Below, piece by piece: positions 59,695 to 64,000 of a stretch of DNA of 64,000 bases. Position numbers and translations under genes: made by a program. Position 1 is the first letter of the stretch. Each line of letters starts with the position of its first letter. Source of the stretch: TH-plancto1 sp031431195 (lineage in GTDB: Bacteria; Planctomycetota; Planctomycetia; Planctomycetales; Planctomycetaceae). The notes under the pieces were generated by a model. It saw nothing but the letters and a program-made list of their open reading frames with translations. It was not told the DNA's origin and made no database searches. Location of the stretch: contig JANPCU010000011.1 of assembly GCA_031431195.1 (NCBI GenBank), forward strand, positions 1 to 64,000, given 5' to 3'.

Positions 59695-60309
59695 ATGTCA
59701 CGCATTGGTCTTTGGGTACTGGTGTGCCTGGGAATCCTGTCCGGAGTCTGTTTCGCCGAGGGAGAGGTTCGTGAAGTCTCCTTGGCCAGGATTGTCCGTG
59801 TGGACAAACCCCGCGAGTGGAAGTTCCTCGTGCTGCATCACACAGCGACCGAGGCGGGCAGCGTCGAGAGCATTGATGCGGCGCATAAGCTGCGGAAGGA
59901 TGCTGACGGGAATCCGTGGCGCGGGATCGGTTACCACTTCTTGATTGGCAATGGCCACGGGATGAAAGACGGCGAGGTCGCAGCGACCTTTCGCTGGAAA
60001 GAGCAGAGCGATGGGGCTCACGCTGGGAACGCGAAGTACAACGCGCAAGGCATCGGCATCTGCCTGGTCGGCAACTTCGAGGACGCCCCGCCGACTCCCG
60101 CCCAGCTGATGTCTCTGCGAGAACTCATGACCTCGCTGCGGACTCAGTGCCGGATTGAAGCCGCAGGAATCGTCCGGCATACCGATGTCAAACAGACCGC
60201 TTGCCCTGGCAAACATTTTCCCTGGGACACCTTAATCGGTGCCAAAGAGTTGAGTTCGAAACCGAAAGACGGTGCTGCTAAACTGGTTCGAGTCGGTCGA
60301 TCCGAGTGA
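59695..60309 (+). CDS. N-acetylmuramoyl-L-alanine amidase / PGRP-type protein, exported
   Basis: The 204-residue product has a signal peptide (MSRIGLWVLVCLGILSGVCF, cleavage near CFA/EGE) and an Amidase_2/PGRP domain. The zinc site is visible: LVLHHTATEAG (His), GAHAGNAKYNAQGIGICLVG (with GAHAG) and VRHTDVKQTACPGKHFPW, where Cys takes the third ligand place and Lys the catalytic neighbour place. It would cut the bond between MurNAc and the stem peptide in the periplasm. In a phylum with little peptidoglycan this supports the presence of some cell wall, or a role in digesting other bacteria. The ATG at 59695 puts the signal peptide first. Confidence 0.9.
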   Translation: MSRIGLWVLVCLGILSGVCFAEGEVREVSLARIVRVDKPREWKFLVLHHTATEAGSVESIDAAHKLRKDADGNPWRGIGYHFLIGNGHGMKDGEVAATFRWKEQSDGAHAGNAKYNAQGIGICLVGNFEDAPPTPAQLMSLRELMTSLRTQCRIEAAGIVRHTDVKQTACPGKHFPWDTLIGAKELSSKPKDGAAKLVRVGRSE

Positions 60310-60432
60310 TCGTGGCTGCAGCTGAATGAAGCGCAGGCCTGGCGCGAGTGAGTTTCCACTGGTCGATCCCCCTCGACTGGTTCAAAACCACAAATCCATG
60401 GATTGGGTTTCTCACACAGGAGGTTTTTCCGG

Positions 60433-61155
60433 GTGATCGAAGGACCATTTTCAGAAGATTACTTCTGGTACGACGAATCGGAGTCGGACCCAGAGTTCCT
60501 GGACCATTGGAGCGATCCACCGTTCACCCCGTCGAGCGACGACTGGGGTTGGGACGAGTGGGGCGATCTCATTGTCTTCCGGCCCCTGGGCCACGAGCCC
60601 GGGTACAACTATCCCCTGGTCATCTGTCTCTCGCAGGATGAGGTGCCCGGAGTCGCGCTGCGTGACTGGTTCCCGGATTTAAGCGATCGGAACTACATCG
60701 GAGCCGAGGTCCAATTGCCAGTCGGCTCGACCGATTTCCAGAATGCAGATCGTGTGGCTGTGGCGATTCGCGAAGTCGTCGCGATGTACGGGATCCACAT
60801 GCGGCGGATCTGGATGGCCGGAGTGGGAGAGGCAGCGGACGCCGTGCTACGGATTTTGCCTCTCGTCTCGAAGTTGGTCACTGGCGGGATCGCCATCGCC
60901 CCGACAGAACTCGCCACGGCAGGACTGAGCTCCGTCCATGCGGCCATTGATAAGTCATTATATCTGGCGATCCCGGGCGGTGATAAAACGGACCTCGCCG
61001 AATCGATGGCCGAGTATTGGACGATGATTGGGTGGCAGTGCGCCCTCTCGGAATGGGAATCGATGGAGGCCTCGCGACTGGCGATCTGCCGCGACCTCAA
61101 TACCTGGTTGATGCAGCAGGTCAGCACCCCCGCCGGGCAAGACTCGCGCGGGTGA
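60433..61155 (+). CDS. Alpha/beta-hydrolase-like protein without obvious nucleophile
   Basis: The 240-residue product starts at GTG 60433, eight to nine bases after a perfect AGGAGG (60419-60424), one of the few strong ribosome-binding sites in the window. The N-terminal 40 residues are acidic. Strands then follow in the order of an esterase/dienelactone-hydrolase core: YPLVICLSQDEVPGVALRDW, IREVVAMYGIHMRRIWMAGV and GGIAIAPTELATAG. The nucleophile elbow, normally GxSxG, reads AGVGEAAD, so the Ser is replaced by Gly. It is probably a non-catalytic relative. The fold assignment is inference from motif order. Confidence 0.6.
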   Translation: MIEGPFSEDYFWYDESESDPEFLDHWSDPPFTPSSDDWGWDEWGDLIVFRPLGHEPGYNYPLVICLSQDEVPGVALRDWFPDLSDRNYIGAEVQLPVGSTDFQNADRVAVAIREVVAMYGIHMRRIWMAGVGEAADAVLRILPLVSKLVTGGIAIAPTELATAGLSSVHAAIDKSLYLAIPGGDKTDLAESMAEYWTMIGWQCALSEWESMEASRLAICRDLNTWLMQQVSTPAGQDSRG

Positions 61156-61446
61156 GTGTGTGCGGGACTCGGTTTCGACACGTTGGACTGCCGCGTCCGA
61201 TGTCACGGTCCGATATGGCGCACTTTCTGCCGCAGGCTCGGGCATTTCTCAAGTTCTCAGAATGTCGTCTTGACCGAAACGGGGCGATCTGGAACATTCC
61301 GCTCCACTTCAACGACTTTCGCTGAAGTTCCTCTCAAGGATGAGACCCCCAACGGCCCCTTCGGCCAGTTCGTCATCGATCGGGCCGTTTCCGTGGCCGG
61401 CGCCAGGCGCCAGCCGGTTCGGCACACGCAAAGGAGTGCATACGCC

Positions 61447-62112
61447 GTGAAGAAACTCTTCGTCTGTTTTGCCGTCGCCACCGCTTCCGCCGGTTTCGCC
61501 ATGGCTCCCGTTACCGCTCAAGAGAAAGCCGCTCCCGCTGCCGCCGCTCCGACCCACCAGGTGGGTCTGATCGACATGGCTCACGTGTTCAAGAACTATG
61601 ACAAGTTCAAGAGCATGACCGAGGACATGCAGGGTGATGCTAAGAAGGCTCAGTCTGATGCCGAAGCCATGGTCGAGCAGATGAAGCAGATCCAGACGGC
61701 GATGCAGGGGCTGCAAGAAGGTTCCGCTGACTACATCAAGAACGAGACGGCGATCCTCACCCTGCAGACGAAGCTGGAGAGTTTCCGTAAGGTGCAGCAG
61801 CGGGAGTTCCTCCGCAAGGAAGCCGAGATCTACAAGACGGTCTACATGGAAGTCCAGGAAGCTGTCCAGAAGTACGCCAAGTACTACAAGTACACGCTGG
61901 TCCTCCGCTTTAACCGTCAGAGTGTCGATGCTGCTGAAAATCCCCAGGAAATCATCACCAGCATGAACCGTCAGGTCGTTCACTATCGCGAGCAGGATGA
62001 CCTGACCGATCCGATTCTGAGCTTCCTCAATGACGAGTACCAGAAGTCCACAGGCGGTGCCGCCACCCCGGCTCGTGAAGCCAAGGGACCAGCCCCGGCA
62101 GTCAAGCGGTAA
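61447..62112 (+). CDS. OmpH/Skp-family periplasmic chaperone
   Basis: The 221-residue product has a signal peptide (VKKLFVCFAVATASAGFAMA from a GTG start, cleavage near VTA/QEK) and the Skp plan. After an Ala/Pro linker comes HQVGLIDMAHVFKNYDKFKS, a long coiled coil (roughly residues 60-135, EAMVEQMKQIQTAMQGLQEG and onward), then AEIYKTVYMEVQEAVQKYAK and the returning strand YKYTLVLRFNRQS. Skp holds outer-membrane proteins during transit. A Lys/Pro/Ala-rich tail is extra. It is upstream of lpxC and lpxA in the same direction, an arrangement akin to the skp-lpxD-fabZ-lpxA order of proteobacteria. Confidence 0.9.
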   Translation: MKKLFVCFAVATASAGFAMAPVTAQEKAAPAAAAPTHQVGLIDMAHVFKNYDKFKSMTEDMQGDAKKAQSDAEAMVEQMKQIQTAMQGLQEGSADYIKNETAILTLQTKLESFRKVQQREFLRKEAEIYKTVYMEVQEAVQKYAKYYKYTLVLRFNRQSVDAAENPQEIITSMNRQVVHYREQDDLTDPILSFLNDEYQKSTGGAATPAREAKGPAPAVKR

Positions 62113-62185
62113 CTCTTTGTAGTTGCAGCTCTCAGCACGGGTGAACGTTGTGGGACGTTTGCCCGTGTCTTTGTATTTAATGTGA

Positions 62186-63064
62186 ATGCCTGAAAGTGCT
62201 CTCATGTCAACACGACGACAACGGACCCTCACTCGCCCCGTACTGGTCGAGGGGTTTGGTCTCTTTGGCGGAGCGGATGTGCGGATGTCGCTCCATCCGG
62301 CCCCAGCTAACTCGGGATTGATCTTCCAGCGAGTCGACCTCGCCGGTCGCCCGCAAGTTCCCGCACGCCACGAATTCCTCGTCACCCAGCCGCGACGCAC
62401 TGTGCTGCAACGCGGCACGGCCCGTGTCGAGATGGTCGAGCATGTCCTGGCCGCTTTGGCGGGACTGTGGATCGACAATTGCGTGATCCAGCTGGATGCC
62501 CTCGAACCGCCTGTCGGAGATGGCTCTGCGCTGGAGATCGTCGAGGCGCTGCTGTGTGCCGGAATCACGGAACAGACTGCTCCGCAAACTCAGTTCACCG
62601 TCGATGCGGATGTGAGCCTTTCGACACCAGGAGAACGGGGGGCCATGCAGGCCAGCCGGTCAACGGGCTGGACGATTCGCTACGATCTGGACTACGGCCA
62701 GACAGTGATCCCGCCGCAATCGTTTACCGCGACGATCACGCCCGAAGAGTTCGTGCGCGAGATCGCCTTTGCCCGGACGTTTGTCCTGGAGTCCGAAGTG
62801 GCGATGCTCAAGGCCCGTGGATTTGGCCAGCGGGCGACCACTCAGAACCTGCTCGTCTTCGGACCACGCGGTGTCCTGGAAAATCGGTTGCGGGCTCCCG
62901 ACGAATGTGCGCGGCACAAAGTCCTCGACTGCATTGGCGATCTGGCCCTCTGCGGAGGCAGTCCCGTCGGCAGCTTCCACGCTGTGCAATCGGGCCACCA
63001 CCTCAATCACCGGATGGTTGAGAAGCTGTTGGCGGGCAGCCGGTCGATCAGAAAGTCGGCCTGA
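62186..63064 (+). CDS. lpxC: UDP-3-O-acyl-N-acetylglucosamine deacetylase LpxC
   Basis: LpxC carries out the committed step of lipid A synthesis, a zinc-dependent deacetylation. The 292-residue product has RQRTLTRPVLVEGFGLFGGA at the start, VEMVEHVLAALAGL (His 86), VGDGSALEIVE, FARTFV, DECARHKVLDCIGDLAL (His 244, Asp 248) and SGHHLNHRMVEKLL (His 271). These correspond in order to E. coli His 79, His 238, Asp 242 and the catalytic His 265. The usual GxGLHSG opening reads GFGLFGG. ATG 62204 (MSTRRQRTL) is an equally good start. It follows ompH by 73 bases and precedes lpxA by 184. Confidence 0.95.
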   Translation: MPESALMSTRRQRTLTRPVLVEGFGLFGGADVRMSLHPAPANSGLIFQRVDLAGRPQVPARHEFLVTQPRRTVLQRGTARVEMVEHVLAALAGLWIDNCVIQLDALEPPVGDGSALEIVEALLCAGITEQTAPQTQFTVDADVSLSTPGERGAMQASRSTGWTIRYDLDYGQTVIPPQSFTATITPEEFVREIAFARTFVLESEVAMLKARGFGQRATTQNLLVFGPRGVLENRLRAPDECARHKVLDCIGDLALCGGSPVGSFHAVQSGHHLNHRMVEKLLAGSRSIRKSA

Positions 63065-63248
63065 GACTTGAGAGATTCTTTTGAGAATCGGGCGACTCGA
63101 AGCTGGGCGATCTGAGGAATCCGCAAGTTCTATCCGGGAACGTGTTGACGAAAACCGATGATTTAGCATATTCCACCCTTCTCACATCTCCGGTCCCTGT
63201 CATTCACTGGGGCTGAGCGACCCGGCCCCCACAGACAAGGACGTCTGG

Positions 63249-64000
63249 ATGGCAACTTACATTTCTCCGTTGGCCTATGTGGACCCCCGCGCCCAACTGG
63301 GTGCCGATGTGCATATTGGCCCGTTCTGCTTCATTGGCCCCGATGTTCGGCTGGGGGCGCAGTGTCGCCTCGAAAGCCACGTCACGCTGCTCGGCTGGAC
63401 GACCATCGGCGAGCGGAACCGCTTCGCTCAGAACTGCGTCATCGGCGGCGAGCCGCAGGATAAGTCGTACATTGAAGGAGCACCGACCCAGGTCATCATC
63501 GGCGATGACAATCAGTTCCGCGAAGGCGTGACCGTCAATCGGGGTGCCGAAAAAGAAGACGGCATCACCCGCATTGATGACCGCAATCTGCTGATGTCGA
63601 ACGCCCACGTGGCTCACAATTGCCATGTGTTCTGCGACACCACAATTGTCAACGGCGTGCTGCTCGGCGGCCATGTCCATGTGCATGACAAAGCGATCAT
63701 CTCGGGCAATTCGGCCATCCATCACTTCGGTACGGTGGGCACGCTGGCCTTCGTCGGCGGGTGCAGCAAGGTCGTCGTCGATGTGCCTCCTTACATGATC
63801 TTTGACGGCAACGACGATGCACGAGTCAAGACATTGAACCTTGTCGGCATGCAGCGCTCGGGCATCAGTCCGACGACCGTCACCTCGATCAAGCGCGCTT
63901 ACAAGCTGTTGATTCGCGAACACCGCCCTTTGGATGAAGTTCGCAATGTGATGGCCGAAGAGTTGGAGGGGATCATCCCCATCGAGCTGGCCGGACTGTT
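63249..64000 (+). CDS. lpxA: Acyl-ACP--UDP-N-acetylglucosamine O-acyltransferase LpxA, partial
   Basis: The gene runs off the right edge after 250 codons of an expected 260-280. LpxA adds the first acyl chain of lipid A. The product is a left-handed beta-helix of hexapeptide repeats (PLAYVDPRAQLGADVHIGPF, FIGPDVRLGAQCRLES), with the conserved catalytic region MSNAHVAHNCHVF carrying the active His. The C-terminal helical part ends in view (RAYKLLIREHRPLDEV). VGMQRSGIS is the family's GLKRRGFS-like motif. Together with lpxC it shows that this organism has at least the first two lipid A enzymes side by side. Confidence 0.95.
   Translation, partial: MATYISPLAYVDPRAQLGADVHIGPFCFIGPDVRLGAQCRLESHVTLLGWTTIGERNRFAQNCVIGGEPQDKSYIEGAPTQVIIGDDNQFREGVTVNRGAEKEDGITRIDDRNLLMSNAHVAHNCHVFCDTTIVNGVLLGGHVHVHDKAIISGNSAIHHFGTVGTLAFVGGCSKVVVDVPPYMIFDGNDDARVKTLNLVGMQRSGISPTTVTSIKRAYKLLIREHRPLDEVRNVMAEELEGIIPIELAGL

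Overview
The window reads as a stretch of a moderately GC-rich Planctomycetes chromosome (order Planctomycetales). The evidence is the combination of two DUF1559 pseudopilin-like proteins, a MutL with an endonuclease motif, a SecA about 1,190 residues long, many lineage-type secreted proteins rich in Cys, Pro or Gly, tiny membrane proteins, and intergenic spaces filled with palindromic repeats. No rRNA, tRNA or CRISPR array was seen. Many starts lack a clear Shine-Dalgarno sequence, so several start codons are choices rather than facts.

Layout. 0-2.3 kb is a graveyard: an IS4-type transposase 5' fragment, a composite palindromic element, a probably frameshifted beta-propeller gene and a truncated antitoxin. 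2.4-14.7 kb is core metabolism and secretion: secA, a LysR regulator and the glutamate synthase genes gltB and gltD with a Uma2-family gene wedged between them. 14.9-18.1 kb holds a prolyl oligopeptidase and an ADP-ribosylglycohydrolase. 18.2-19.7 kb is a PIN toxin and its small partner between two copies of a phoD-like 3' fragment. 20-25 kb has a small conserved protein, an SDR/DUF2867 protein, two overlapping tiny membrane proteins, a fasciclin-domain protein, malate dehydrogenase and an orphan histidine kinase. 25.7-33.5 kb has an RND/MMPL-type exporter, a Sua5-type tRNA modification enzyme, three secreted proteins and a DUF971 protein.

33.7-40.5 kb begins with mutL, followed by a dead gene with three in-frame stops and two DUF1559 genes, each with small exported or lipoprotein neighbours. 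41-47 kb has a glycosyltransferase, a LolA-like exported protein and a group of cell-surface proteins (two paralogues and a DUF11 lipoprotein). 47.7-58.5 kb carries an M28 peptidase, a PilZ protein, a large exported protein with a small membrane partner, a methyltransferase and pilT. 59.7-64 kb carries a peptidoglycan amidase and an envelope group (ompH/skp, lpxC, lpxA) consistent with a lipid A-bearing outer membrane.

The strongest unexplained structure is the repeat content. At least ten different palindromic or hairpin families occupy the gaps. One composite of about 320 bp occurs twice, nearly identical and inverted, 37 kb apart, and a shorter relative keeps only the terminal inverted repeats. 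Elements have landed in or next to a transposase, an antitoxin gene and possibly a propeller gene. No transposase for them lies in this window.
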